Assembly (NCBI GenBank): GCA_949296705.1
Contig: CASFOW010000024.1
Coordinates: 1 to 58,010 of the forward strand
Direction of reading: 5' to 3'
From: an uncultured bacterium
GTDB taxonomy: Bacteria > Bacillota_I > Bacilli_A > RF39 > UBA660
DNA length: 58,010 nucleotides
The position numbers and the translations under genes are program-made. This document shows positions 47,831-55,800 of the stretch, piece after piece (the first letter of the stretch is position 1; every line of letters starts with the position of its first letter). Under the pieces are notes generated by a model. That model did no database searches. It had not been told where the DNA came from and was given only the letters and a program-made list of their open reading frames with translations.

Positions 47831-48388
47831 ATGTATATTATTAAGATTAAAAAACAGAACCATTTTTTTAATCTTTTAGAAGATATTGAATTCGCTCAAG
47901 GATACTTTTTAGACAAAGATGTTGAAAATTTTAACAATAGTAAATTAAATAAACTTCAAGATGATTTAAGAAAAACAAAAAGAAGATATAGTAGAATGTC
48001 TTCGGTTTTATCGATTACACAATTTTTAAAATTAGAAAATAGAGTTAATATTGCATCAAAATTAGGCATAAGACTTCAAGAATTAGAAGATAGTGTTCAT
48101 GATTTAGAAATTTTTGAGTCTAATTTAGCATATCTAATTATTTCTGAATCAATTAGTGTAGATGATTGTTGTAAAAAAAATAATCTAGATCCAGTTTATT
48201 TAAGAAATTTATTGGAAAAATATAAAAAACAGGCTTATGTTGTAAAGAATGAAATCGATGAAAAGAGGGAAAAACAAAATCAGCAAGATGACAGTTTAGA
48301 TGATGAAATATTAAACCGAATTGATGAGAAAATTCAAAGCTTTGAATCGGATAATAGAGTGCAAGTTAAAAGGTTGATACTAAAATAA
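47831..48388 (+). CDS. Unknown 185-residue helical protein of the tRNA-Leu island
   Basis: No family is recognised. The protein is charged and helical throughout. A segment near the centre (ISESISVDDCCKKNNLDPVYLRNLLEKY) has the spacing of a helix-turn-helix, and the C-terminus (NEIDEKREKQNQQDD...LNRIDEKIQSFES) is coiled-coil-like. No signal or membrane segment is present. The ATG at 47831 is 10 bases after GAGGTG; an in-frame TTG at 47822 is too close. It lies between repeats B and C as a single-gene cassette. It may be a regulator, but that is a weak inference. Confidence 0.6.
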   Translation: MYIIKIKKQNHFFNLLEDIEFAQGYFLDKDVENFNNSKLNKLQDDLRKTKRRYSRMSSVLSITQFLKLENRVNIASKLGIRLQELEDSVHDLEIFESNLAYLIISESISVDDCCKKNNLDPVYLRNLLEKYKKQAYVVKNEIDEKREKQNQQDDSLDDEILNRIDEKIQSFESDNRVQVKRLILK

Positions 48389-48435
48389 TACTATATATAG
48401 TGCTATTTTTTTCTTGTTTTGTTAGAATATAATTC

Positions 48436-48540
48436 AGTGATTGATTCTAATATCATTTCTCATTGGTAAAGTTGTAGATAACTTCTTCAACGGCACCATT
48501 GGTAAATCTGTTCGAACTATTTGAACTTTTGATATGTTAA
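48436..48540 (+). repeat. att-like repeat, copy C
   Basis: 48436-48498 is a 63-base match to 47587-47649 and ends in CGGCACCA. Downstream a diverged TTCGAACTATTTGAA hairpin replaces the ACTCGAA...TTCGAGT element of copy B. Confidence 0.75.
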
Positions 48541-48551
48541 CAAACTAGGAT

Positions 48552-48620
48552 ATGGTTGCTTCTTTATTAAAGAAAAAGATACAAGGTTTTAAAAAATTCT
48601 CAGGGGGAGGTAGCAAATAA
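48552..48620 (+). CDS. Small cationic 22-residue ORF
   Basis: The peptide MVASLLKKKIQGFKKFSGGGSK starts 54 bases after repeat C. It has no clear Shine-Dalgarno of its own. Its last codons form the AGGGGGAGG Shine-Dalgarno-like run of the next ORF, and its stop overlaps that ORF by four bases. It could be a leader peptide, or the displaced N-terminus of a frameshifted gene. Confidence 0.3.
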   Translation: MVASLLKKKIQGFKKFSGGGSK

Positions 48621-48946
48621 ATATTTATGGATTTGAACAAGAGCTAGGAGCATCTTATGGAGCAAAAAGATTATGCGATAATGAAGATGTTTATGGTATT
48701 GGAATTATAAAAGTAGATGATGAAAAGAGTTATTTAATTCAATGTTTTTCAACAGATGATTTTACAGATGGAGCACCTGCACGAGCATATTATGTTGTTG
48801 TAAAAACAGATTCTATATTCCTTTTAGATAAGTTAGAAGATACCAGTTTTGATGAAAATAACCTAGATAATGGTTCTGTTAAAAAATTAAAGATGGAAGG
48901 GTTTAACTTGGGTCAAAGGATAATGTCTCCAATTGTAGAAGATTAG
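48617..48946 (+). CDS. ORF of 109 codons without a normal start codon
   Basis: This open frame follows a strong GGGGGAGG (48603-48610) but begins at ATA 48617 or ATT 48623; no ATG, GTG or TTG is available near the Shine-Dalgarno. It encodes NIYGFEQELGASYGAKRLCD, then DVYGIGIIKVDDEKSYLIQC and a Tyr/Val strand region. The composition is that of a folded alpha/beta protein and the codon pattern looks coding throughout. I do not recognise a family. It may use a rare start, be translated by re-initiation or frameshift from the upstream 22-residue ORF, or be a broken gene. Confidence 0.45.
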   Translation: MNIYGFEQELGASYGAKRLCDNEDVYGIGIIKVDDEKSYLIQCFSTDDFTDGAPARAYYVVVKTDSIFLLDKLEDTSFDENNLDNGSVKKLKMEGFNLGQRIMSPIVED

Positions 48947-49284
48947 CACAACCAATAAATAGAGAATTCAAAAAAATATTAGATTCTAAATAACTATATT
49001 ACTAAGATCAGATTGATAGGAAACTCGAACTTTTGAATTTTTCGATAGTTCGAGTTTTAATATGTTTTAAAATTATGTTATACTTTTTATAGAAACTAAA
49101 TTCATTTTGACAATATATTTAATAGAAGTTATTTAATGAAACATAGATATTGTAGAAATTGTTATGTGTATTATGTGGGAATTGTAGGTAATATTCGATA
49201 TGGTGGATAGAAAAACAGTTTTAAAATTGATGAATAGGTGTGTTTAAATCGATAAATTGATAGTCATAAGGAGAAAAATTTAAG
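48947..49284. other. Non-coding stretch with a perfect 10-bp inverted repeat (repeat copy D)
   Basis: No gene is seen in these 338 bases. AAACTCGAAC (49021-49030) and GTTCGAGTTT (49048-49057) form a perfect hairpin. With the preceding CAGATTGATAGGAAACTCGAAC it resembles the right half of copy B, so it may be a degenerate fourth copy. The rest is AT-rich and holds AAGGAG just before 49285. Confidence 0.5.
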
Positions 49285-50150
49285 ATGGAAGTAATAGACG
49301 AAAGAAAAAAATTAGAATTATTAAAAGAAGATGTTTTAAGAAAGGAACAAGCGAGACAAAAATATTCTAGCGGTTATTATCGATTATCTTTGGTTTCTGT
49401 AGAAGAAAATATTAGCTTATGGAAGAAAAGGTATTTTAATGATGATAAAGAAGATTATTTTTATACGTATTTAGAGGGAAATCTATTATTTGATGGTAGA
49501 AATTTTCAGTATGCCACGCCGTTTTATCATTCTCTAGCTTGTGTAAATGATCGAATAGATGGATGGTATTTAATGGATATTGAAAAAAACAATTAGTTTC
49601 TCTACCTAATGAGATATCTTTTGATAATATTAATGGATTCCGACAAGAAAATTTGGCTTTATTTGATAAGGAAAAGAGACATTGGGAAAGTTATTGCTAT
49701 ATTCCTGAAAGTGCAGAATTTCGAGAAGAGATTCCCTTTATTTGGGATAACTTAGAGTTTTCGCGGGATAATGGTTTTGTCTATACTGGACTTGTCGATC
49801 GTAGTCCTATTTGTTTTGGTGCTGATAAGAGAAGAGTTTTTCAAATTAATGCGGTTAAGCTCCCTATTGATAAAGCTTATGATTTATCTTATTATTAGTA
49901 TTTGATGGAGACTTATCGAGTAGCGATTAATCAGAATACCATTCGTTATATTACGGAAGAGTTAGAAGAGTTATATAGTCAAGCTCAAGAAGAATGTTTA
50001 ATTCAAGCTTATATTGGTAGTGCCTATTCGCTTAGTGATTATTATTTTGAGGAGCGAGATAAGAAAGAATATCAGCGAAATGATGGGGCTAAGGTTGAGT
50101 TAGGAACTCTTGGTGATTATCAAAAAGTATTGGCTAAAGTGGTTAAATAG
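49285..50150 (+). pseudogene. Decayed gene: one frameshift and one in-frame stop
   Basis: Three open segments read as one protein of about 288 residues. The first (49285-49596) breaks in a run of seven A's near 49585. With one extra A the frame continues as NQLVSLPNEISFDNINGFRQ into the second segment, which runs to TAG at 49896-49898. The third segment, in the same frame, continues LMETYRVAINQN to 50150. Only the first segment has a Shine-Dalgarno. The protein is rich in Tyr, Phe and Trp (DGWYLMDIEK, HWESYCYIPE) and I recognise no family. The A-run break could be a sequencing error, but the extra stop supports decay. Confidence 0.65.
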
Positions 50151-50195
50151 TATGATAATGTGAATTTTCGATAGAAGGGATAAAGGAAAATTATA

Positions 50196-50813
50196 ATGAA
50201 TATTAAAGAAGATAATATTTTAGAGGAAATTCGGAATTTAAGTGTATCGGAACGAAGAAAACTTTCTTATGAAGAATTAAAAGAAATGTTATCTAAGCTT
50301 TCTTGTGATGAGATTATCGAGATGAGTGGATTGATCGGATACCCAGTATTTACTAGACTTTGTATGGGAGAAATTGGTCATCAATTTGTTTTACTACAGG
50401 ATGGAGCGACTGCGATTATTGTGAATGCTGAGGGACAACTTTTACTACAAAAACGACGGGATAATGATGAGTGGGGATTACCTGGAGGTTGTCAAGAAGT
50501 AGGAGAAAGTTTTTCGGAGGTAATTATTCGAGAAGTAAAAGAAGAGACTAATCTTGAAATTGATCATCTTCAATTGATTGATGTTGTTTCAGGAATGAGT
50601 AGAAAAAATGCTTATCCAAATGGTGATGTGGTGATAAACAATACGGTTTTATATTATATCGACCAATATCATGGGGAGTTGAAATGGGATGAAGAGTCAA
50701 AAGAACTTCGCTTCTTTGATTTAGAACAATTACCAGAAGAGGATAAGCAAAATGATCCGGATTTAATTAAAGTGTATAAGAAATGGAGAGAAAACAATGA
50801 AACTAAAAGATAA
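50196..50813 (+). CDS. Nudix hydrolase
   Basis: This 205-residue protein has a helical N-terminal extension of about 65 residues and a Nudix fold with the box starting at G98: GCQEVGES, then REVKEET (R112-E117). The usual Gly after the EE pair is Asn here, which is tolerated in the family. It would hydrolyse a nucleoside diphosphate linked to another group; substrate unknown. The extension is like that of ADP-ribose or mutator-type relatives in Bacillota that carry an N-terminal helical domain. It overlaps the SDR gene by 17 bases. Confidence 0.88.
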   Translation: MNIKEDNILEEIRNLSVSERRKLSYEELKEMLSKLSCDEIIEMSGLIGYPVFTRLCMGEIGHQFVLLQDGATAIIVNAEGQLLLQKRRDNDEWGLPGGCQEVGESFSEVIIREVKEETNLEIDHLQLIDVVSGMSRKNAYPNGDVVINNTVLYYIDQYHGELKWDEESKELRFFDLEQLPEEDKQNDPDLIKVYKKWRENNETKR

Positions 50814-51549
50814 AATTGCGTTTGTGACAGGAAGCACTAGAGGAATTGGTTACCAGATTGCTCGTTTGTTTTTACAAGAGGGGGCTAAAGTTGTTGTTTG
50901 TGGTAGTAGAGAAGAAACTGTTCAGCAAGCTGCTAGACAACTTGAAGAAGAGCTTTCTTTACCTGAGGATAAAATTTATCCCATCGCTTTAAATATGAAG
51001 AATAAAGAAGAAATTAGAAGTAGAGTAAAAGAAGTGATTGCTAAATGGGGAAGAATCGATATCTTAGTGAATAATGCAGGAATTACTTCTCAGAAAAATT
51101 TAGTGGATTCTACAGATGAAGAATTTCAAGAGATGTTTGATGTCAATTTTTTTGGCCCGGTTTGTCTAACAAGAGAAGTTGTTTCTTATATGAAGCAATA
51201 TGGTGGTAGTATTATTAATACCAGTTCAATGGTTGGAGTTAACGGTGGACGCGGACAGGCAGCTTATGCGACAAGTAAAGCGGCAATAAATGGTCTTACT
51301 AAGTCATTAGCCAAAGAACTTGGTGAGTATAAAATTCGTGTGAATGCCGTAGCACCTGGTGTTGTTGGAACTGAAATGGTAGAAGAACACGTCACTGCTG
51401 AAATGAAACAAATATTGATTGGCATGACACCGTTAAAACGAATGGCAACACCTAACGATCTTGCCCCTATTTATTTATATTTAGCGAGTGATGATTCTTC
51501 ATTTACGACAGGAACGATTATTCAAGTAGATGGCGGTTTAATTATGTAA
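50797..51549 (+). CDS. fabG: SDR-family 3-oxoacyl-ACP reductase-like enzyme
   Basis: This 250-residue classical short-chain dehydrogenase has the cofactor loop TGSTRGIG, the NNAG motif, and the catalytic Ser (INTSSMVG), Tyr and Lys (YATSK). Its C-terminus (TTGTIIQVDGGLIM) is the FabG pattern. FabG reduces 3-oxoacyl-ACP with NADPH in fatty acid synthesis, but many FabG-like SDRs act on other substrates and no fab genes are adjacent. Its Shine-Dalgarno lies inside the Nudix gene, so the two are coupled. A terminator follows the stop immediately. Confidence 0.85.
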   Translation: MKLKDKIAFVTGSTRGIGYQIARLFLQEGAKVVVCGSREETVQQAARQLEEELSLPEDKIYPIALNMKNKEEIRSRVKEVIAKWGRIDILVNNAGITSQKNLVDSTDEEFQEMFDVNFFGPVCLTREVVSYMKQYGGSIINTSSMVGVNGGRGQAAYATSKAAINGLTKSLAKELGEYKIRVNAVAPGVVGTEMVEEHVTAEMKQILIGMTPLKRMATPNDLAPIYLYLASDDSSFTTGTIIQVDGGLIM

Positions 51550-51550
51550 G

Positions 51551-51577
51551 GTGCGGAAAAATATTTCGCACTTTTTT
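51551..51577 (+). terminator. Terminator of the Nudix-SDR operon
   Basis: GTGCG (51551-51555) pairs with CGCAC (51567-51571), extended by AAA/TTT around a bulge, then TTTTTT. The presence of this hairpin excludes the in-frame GTG at 51551 as a start of the next gene. Confidence 0.75.
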
Positions 51578-51601
51578 CTTTGTTCTACATATAAAAATAC
51601 T

Positions 51602-52939
51602 ATGAAAAGAAAATTGAAGAAGAAAAAAGTTTCTATTATCATTCTAACGTATAATCAGCTTGCATTTACCAAAGACTGTATTGAAAGTATTCGGAAGTAT
51701 ACTAAACCGGGTAGTTATGAACTGATTATAGTGGATAATGCTTCTACAGACGGGACGAGAGAATGGTTAATTGAACAACAAAAAAACAACACGGATATTC
51801 AAGTTGTGTTGAACGAAGAGAACCTTGGCTTTCCTAAAGGATGTAATATTGGGATTAGTCAGAGTCAAAAATCTAATGATATTTTATTACTAAATAACGA
51901 TACTATTGTTACTATCCATTGGTTAGACAATCTCGTTACTTGTTTAGAAAGTGATGAAAAAATTGGGGCAGTAGGAGCGGTATCTAATCATCAAGAAAAC
52001 TTACAGGGATGCGATTTTGTTTATCAAACAACTGAAGAAATGCACCAAAAAGCTTGTCAAAATAATTGTTTAGATCCTACTCGTTGGGAAGACAAATTAT
52101 TTTTAATTGGTTTTTGTCTCTTAATTAAACGTGAAGTATTCGATCAACTGAAGTGTCTAGATGAAGAATATTCCCCAGGATATATTGAAGATAATGATTT
52201 ATCTCTTTCTATTATTCGTTTAGGATATCGTTTAGTTCTTTGTCATGATGTCTTTATTCATCATTATTTGGGTACTTGTTTTCGAAAAGACAATACTGAA
52301 TTTCAAAAACTATTAGCGAAGAATCGAGCTTATTTTTTTCATAAATGGGGCTTTTCTCCTTTTGCCTTTGATGCAGTAAAAACCGCTTCTTTAGAAGTGT
52401 TACCATCTAATCTTCATAAAATATTAGAATTTGATTGCGGAATAGGAACTACCTTTTTAAAACTCAAGTATCAACATCCGGATTTAGTGATTCATGGAAT
52501 AGAAAAAGATTCTCATCAAGCTGCTTTTTCTTCTTTCTATGGTACGGTCTATTCTTCTTTAGAAGAAGTAATAGATACTGATTATGATTGTATTTTTATT
52601 GGTAGAGAGTTAGAAAGCGTTAGTGATCCTAGAACTTTTCTTTCTACTCTTAAGTCTTATCTTAAGAAAGATGGGTATATCATTGGCGAGTTTCGTAATA
52701 TTGCTTCGTTAACCTCTGTTTTATCTCTTGTCGATGGAAATTGGATTAATACGAATCAATTCAGTAATTATTTGACGATAACCAATATTTGGACTTTATT
52801 TCAAGAGTTATCCTATCAAAATGGTTTTGTCTTTTCTTGGTGTCGAAATTTGGAATCAAAAGAAGAAAAAGAATTAGCTAATTTTCTCTATCATCGAGAT
52901 TATGATATTACTTATTATTCTTTTCGTTTTCAAAAATAG
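51602..52939 (+). CDS. Family 2 glycosyltransferase with a methyltransferase-like C-terminal domain
   Basis: This 445-residue protein has a GT-A domain in the first 225 residues: VSIIILTYNQLAFTKDCIESI, IIVDNASTDGT and the nucleotide-sugar DxD-type LLNNDT, followed by GYIEDNDLSLSIIRLGY (the catalytic ED region). The C-terminal part (about 270-440) looks like a SAM-binding Rossmann fold: ILEFDCGIGTTFLKLK, then IHGIEKD. This GT2-methyltransferase pairing is found in surface-glycan loci. No Shine-Dalgarno precedes the ATG at 51602. A TATAAA-like element lies only about 8-15 bases upstream, so the message may be leaderless. Confidence 0.75.
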   Translation: MKRKLKKKKVSIIILTYNQLAFTKDCIESIRKYTKPGSYELIIVDNASTDGTREWLIEQQKNNTDIQVVLNEENLGFPKGCNIGISQSQKSNDILLLNNDTIVTIHWLDNLVTCLESDEKIGAVGAVSNHQENLQGCDFVYQTTEEMHQKACQNNCLDPTRWEDKLFLIGFCLLIKREVFDQLKCLDEEYSPGYIEDNDLSLSIIRLGYRLVLCHDVFIHHYLGTCFRKDNTEFQKLLAKNRAYFFHKWGFSPFAFDAVKTASLEVLPSNLHKILEFDCGIGTTFLKLKYQHPDLVIHGIEKDSHQAAFSSFYGTVYSSLEEVIDTDYDCIFIGRELESVSDPRTFLSTLKSYLKKDGYIIGEFRNIASLTSVLSLVDGNWINTNQFSNYLTITNIWTLFQELSYQNGFVFSWCRNLESKEEKELANFLYHRDYDITYYSFRFQK

Positions 52940-52971
52940 TAGAATAGGGTATAATTCTATTAGGTGGTAAC

Positions 52972-53268
52972 ATGCATATTTCTTTAATTGAACAGTTTAA
53001 AATATTAGTGTCTGGTTATTATGGGATAACGGAAATGGATGAGTATGATTTAAAAGTATATCTTTTAAAGGATATAGAAAATTATATTCGTGATTTTTTG
53101 GAAGCTAATCCGATAGAAAATTTTGATTATAAGAAGAATGCGGAAGATATATTGGATCATGTTTCTTTAAAAAGAAAATTACAGGATAGTTTACTTGTTC
53201 TTCATTGGATTAATGCCCCAATTGAAATTGTGTTGTTGGTAAAGGCCAGATTAAAGAGCTTGTCCTAA
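52972..53268 (+). CDS. Small helical protein, unknown
   Basis: This 98-residue protein is helical and acidic in its first half (DEYDLKVYLLKDIENYIRDFLEANP) with a basic C-terminus (LVKARLKSLS). It has no signal, membrane helix or recognised domain. AGGTGGT precedes the ATG, 32 bases after the glycosyltransferase stop, so it is probably co-transcribed with it. A perfect bidirectional terminator follows. Confidence 0.6.
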   Translation: MHISLIEQFKILVSGYYGITEMDEYDLKVYLLKDIENYIRDFLEANPIENFDYKKNAEDILDHVSLKRKLQDSLLVLHWINAPIEIVLLVKARLKSLS

Positions 53269-53281
53269 ATGATAGATAGGT

Positions 53282-53317
53282 AAAAGAAGTGGTTATGAAT
53301 TTTTTTCCACTTCTTTT
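53282..53317. terminator. Bidirectional terminator between convergent genes
   Basis: A perfect 11-bp stem, AAAAGAAGTGG (53282-53292) / CCACTTCTTTT (53307-53317), has T-rich flanks. It includes the last codons of the minus-strand glycosyltransferase. Confidence 0.75.
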
Positions 53318-54396
53318 AGTTTGCTTTCGATTAGTTTTTTGTTTTCTAATAATCGCTTGTCTTGGGGCGATTTTTCTATGGCTTTATTTACGTATATGAG
53401 AGATTTCTGATATTGTTGTTGATAATATGTGCTGATAGAGAGTAAATCATATATGGTATGATCCCAGCTGAATGGTTCGTTGATATATGTCTTTTGATGA
53501 GTAGTAATCTTTAAGGCGTTTAGACAATCTTCTTCTACTTTAGGCCAATTTTGTTGTTGATATTCAAGTAACGCACTTTCTACATAAGGATCTCTTAGAT
53601 AAGGAGTTTCTTGAACTGCTTTTTGTAGCCACATTCTAGCTTCTTCTATTCTGTTTAGATGAGTGTAACATCTTGCGATAAAACGCATTGATGCTGAACG
53701 TTCATCTTTCCAAGTTGCTTTTTCTAAGCTAAGGTGTCTAATTAAGGTATCAATTGCTTGATTCCATTTTCCGTAATACATGTATTCTCGCCCTAAATAA
53801 TGCATATTTCTGTCGTCGGTTGGGTCTTCTTCAACAGATAATTCCAGTAATGGTAGATAAGAACTACGAGATTTTTTTGAGTCAGGATAATGGTTTAAAG
53901 TCATTGTCGGAATGATAATTTTGTTTTCTTGTTGTTTTCCAATATAAGAAAGTACTTCATGGACAGGGTGTGTCCATTTGTAGTCGTTTCTTGTGTGTAT
54001 TTTTTCAATATAGAAGTTGACAATTGGTTTGTTGTTTTCATCTAGGCTCCAATTGTAGTTATAAAGAGCGCGAGTAGTTTCTTTTTGCCAAGCTTTTTCT
54101 AATTCCTCTCTCCAACCTGGTCCAAAGACTTCGTCTAAATCGGTACAGATACAGATATCGGCGTCTTTTGGTACCATTTCTAAAGATTGATTTCGTGCCT
54201 CGTCAAAGCGCCAAGGAGTAATCGTTTTGCTTTTGACGGTTACATGATGTTTCTTTAGCTTTTTTACCGTGTTATCATGAGAGCCAGTATCTAGTACGTA
54301 TATACCATCTGCTTCTTGCATAGAGTTTACCCATCTATCGACAAATTTTTCTTCATTTTTAGAAATCGCATAGACATATACTTTATATTTTCCCAT
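53293..54396 (-). CDS. Family 2 glycosyltransferase with TPR-like C-terminus
   Basis: This 367-residue protein opens with YAISKNEEKFVDRWVNSM, then DTGSHDNTV and the DxD motif in ICTDLDEVF, which marks a GT2 sugar transferase of the SunS/TPR-linked type. From about residue 195 it has helical repeats of TPR character (YYGKWNQAIDTLIRHLS, RIEEARMWLQKAVQ, YQKSLIYVNKAIEKSP). It lies 18 bases downstream of the collagen-like gene on the same strand. That pairing, as in Bacillus exosporium loci, suggests that it glycosylates Thr-rich collagen-like repeats. AGAGGT precedes the ATG. Confidence 0.82.
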   Translation of the reverse strand: MGKYKVYVYAISKNEEKFVDRWVNSMQEADGIYVLDTGSHDNTVKKLKKHHVTVKSKTITPWRFDEARNQSLEMVPKDADICICTDLDEVFGPGWREELEKAWQKETTRALYNYNWSLDENNKPIVNFYIEKIHTRNDYKWTHPVHEVLSYIGKQQENKIIIPTMTLNHYPDSKKSRSSYLPLLELSVEEDPTDDRNMHYLGREYMYYGKWNQAIDTLIRHLSLEKATWKDERSASMRFIARCYTHLNRIEEARMWLQKAVQETPYLRDPYVESALLEYQQQNWPKVEEDCLNALKITTHQKTYINEPFSWDHTIYDLLSISTYYQQQYQKSLIYVNKAIEKSPQDKRLLENKKLIESKLKEVEKNS

Positions 54397-54414
54397 ATTA
54401 TGGACCTCTTTCTA

Positions 54415-55089
54415 TTAGTTTTGAGCATTTCTGATGATAGATATGGAAGCTGAATAAGTTCCATTTTTTACTAGATCAAATGGAATTACAGAACTGTTGA
54501 TTAATCGGAAAGTACTGTTTGCTGCTGCTGTAAATACGGCGTTTCCGTTTACGGTAGCGGTAGCGTTTTGTGCTAGTGAATTGTGTGAAGATGATGAAGA
54601 GATCAATATTGCGGCTGGTGTTACTTGATTAAGTGTAATGATGACTGGAGCAGTAGTTGGGGTAGTGCTTGCTTTATGTCCACTGCTGTTTTTAACGTTA
54701 GCCCACCAATGGATGATGTATTGACCGGCTTGTAAAATAGTAAATACGCCATTTACGGGATTATAGTTAACATTACTGTTTAAGTTTGTTGTTGTAAATA
54801 GGATTGGGTTATCGGTATTTACAGTACTAGTTGTTTCATCATGAGCCATTAGGGCAGCTGTAGTTATTGCTGGAGTAGCACCCGTTGCCCCTGTTGCGCC
54901 CGTTGCGCCACTTGGTCCCGTTGGCCCAGTTGGTCCGGTCAAGCCTGTAGCACCCGTTGGCCCAGTAGGTCCAGTAGGTCCTGTTGGTCCAGTCAAACCC
55001 GTTGGCCCAGTAGGTCCTGTTGGTCCAGTCAAACCTGTAGCTCCACTAGCACCAGTTGGTACGTATCGGAATTTCTTCTTAGGCGTCAA
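54415..55089 (-). CDS. Collagen-like exosporium-type surface protein (BclA-like)
   Basis: This 224-residue protein has a short basic lead ([12 protein letters not shown]), about 20 Gly-x-Thr/Gly-Pro-Thr triplets (residues about 13-74), and a C-terminal beta domain of about 150 residues. That domain ([17 protein letters not shown], then FRLINSS) looks like the TNF-like head of BclA and related spore filaments. Thr in the third position of triplets is the usual site for sugar attachment. The start shown is a TTG without a clear Shine-Dalgarno and no other start exists before the repeats, so the N-terminus is uncertain. The base composition is much more GC-rich than its surroundings. It probably decorates the spore or cell surface. 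Confidence 0.8.
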   Translation of the reverse strand: MTPKKKFRYVPTGASGATGLTGPTGPTGPTGLTGPTGPTGPTGPTGATGLTGPTGPTGPSGATGATGATGATPAITTAALMAHDETTSTVNTDNPILFTTTNLNSNVNYNPVNGVFTILQAGQYIIHWWANVKNSSGHKASTTPTTAPVIITLNQVTPAAILISSSSSHNSLAQNATATVNGNAVFTAAANSTFRLINSSVIPFDLVKNGTYSASISIIRNAQN

Positions 55090-55113
55090 GTAAAAAAATT
55101 GTTTAGAATGTCC

Positions 55114-55169
55114 TTGACAATTGAGCGATTACTCAACTATAATTTAAATAGTTGAATAACTTTTCAACT
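55114..55169 (+). promoter_or_regulatory. cad promoter with three overlapping inverted repeats (CadC operator)
   Basis: TTGACA (55114-55119) and TATAAT (55138-55143) have an 18-base spacer. Inverted repeats overlie it: TTGAG/CTCAA (55121-55136), TCAACTAT/ATAGTTGA (55133-55155) and AGTTGAA/TTCAACT (55150-55169). The central one matches the TCAA-N-TTGA form of CadC/SmtB operators. Binding would block RNA polymerase. Confidence 0.7.
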
Positions 55170-55201
55170 GATAACGTAGACTAAAAAGGAGAAATGAATA
55201 T

Positions 55202-55564
55202 ATGACAAGAAATGAATTTATCTGTGATTGTAATGTGATTCATCAAGAAGCAGTAGACAAAGTATTATCGAAGTTACCTAATGAAGATACTTTTAATCGG
55301 CTAGCTGATTTATATAAATTAATTGGTGATACGACAAGATGTCGAATCTTATTTGCTCTTGATCAGGATGAAATGTGTGTTTGTGATTTAGCTAATGTTT
55401 TAAACATGACTAAATCTTCCATATCTCATCAATTGGCTGTATTAAGGAGAAGTGGTATTGTTAAATGTCGAAGAAATGGTAAGGAAGTTTACTATACTTT
55501 AGATGATGATCATATTGTAAAATTATTTGAGATTGGCTTAGAACATATTAATCATAAAGGGTAA
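55202..55564 (+). CDS. cadC: CadC-like ArsR-family metal-sensing repressor
   Basis: This 120-residue winged-helix repressor has the Cd/Pb sensor cysteines of CadC: CDC near the N-terminus (C8, C10) and CVC in the ELCVCDLA-type helix (C59, C61). A second possible zinc site is seen in the last helix (D102, H104, H115, H118), as in SmtB and CadC alpha-5 sites. DNA-recognition helix: KSSISHQLAVLRRSGIV. Metal binding should release it from the operator 33 bases upstream. It leads the operon with the HMA protein and the export ATPase. AAAGGAG precedes the ATG. Confidence 0.9.
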   Translation: MTRNEFICDCNVIHQEAVDKVLSKLPNEDTFNRLADLYKLIGDTTRCRILFALDQDEMCVCDLANVLNMTKSSISHQLAVLRRSGIVKCRRNGKEVYYTLDDDHIVKLFEIGLEHINHKG

Positions 55565-55575
55565 GGTGGGGTATT

Positions 55576-55800
55576 ATGAAGAAATATAAATTTAAAATGA
55601 CTGGATTAGATTGTGCTGCTTGTGCGAGTCATTTAGAGGATAAGTTACAGAAAATAGATGGTGTAGAGGATGTTAGTATTTCTTTTATGACAGAAAAATT
55701 TTCCTTTTCTTGTCAAGAAGATCGTAAAGAGGAAATCCTAAAGATAATAAAAAAGGTGATTCATAAGGAAGAACCTGATGTAGAAATCGAGGAAGTATGA
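55576..55800 (+). CDS. Stand-alone heavy-metal-associated (HMA) domain protein
   Basis: This 74-residue protein is one HMA domain: MTGLDCAACASHLEDKLQKIDGVEDVSISFMTEKFSF, with the metal-binding Cys pair (DCAAC). In most CadA/ZntA pumps this domain is the N-terminus of the ATPase. Here it is a separate gene, overlapping the pump gene by 4 bases (ATGA) in another frame. It could deliver metal to the pump as a chaperone, or represent a split of the ancestral N-terminus. Confidence 0.88.
   Translation: MKKYKFKMTGLDCAACASHLEDKLQKIDGVEDVSISFMTEKFSFSCQEDRKEEILKIIKKVIHKEEPDVEIEEV

Noticed and set aside
47587-48498. An integron with attC sites
   Set aside because: The repeats lack the R-box/L-box pattern and there is no integron integrase in view; a tRNA-associated array fits better.
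51551-51601. A GTG start at 51551 for the glycosyltransferase
   Set aside because: The sequence there forms the terminator of the upstream SDR gene.
54860-55060. A CRISPR array or simple-sequence repeat in the GC-rich repetitive stretch
   Set aside because: The repeats are 9-18 base Gly-Pro/x-Thr codon units in frame in a collagen-like gene, with no spacers.
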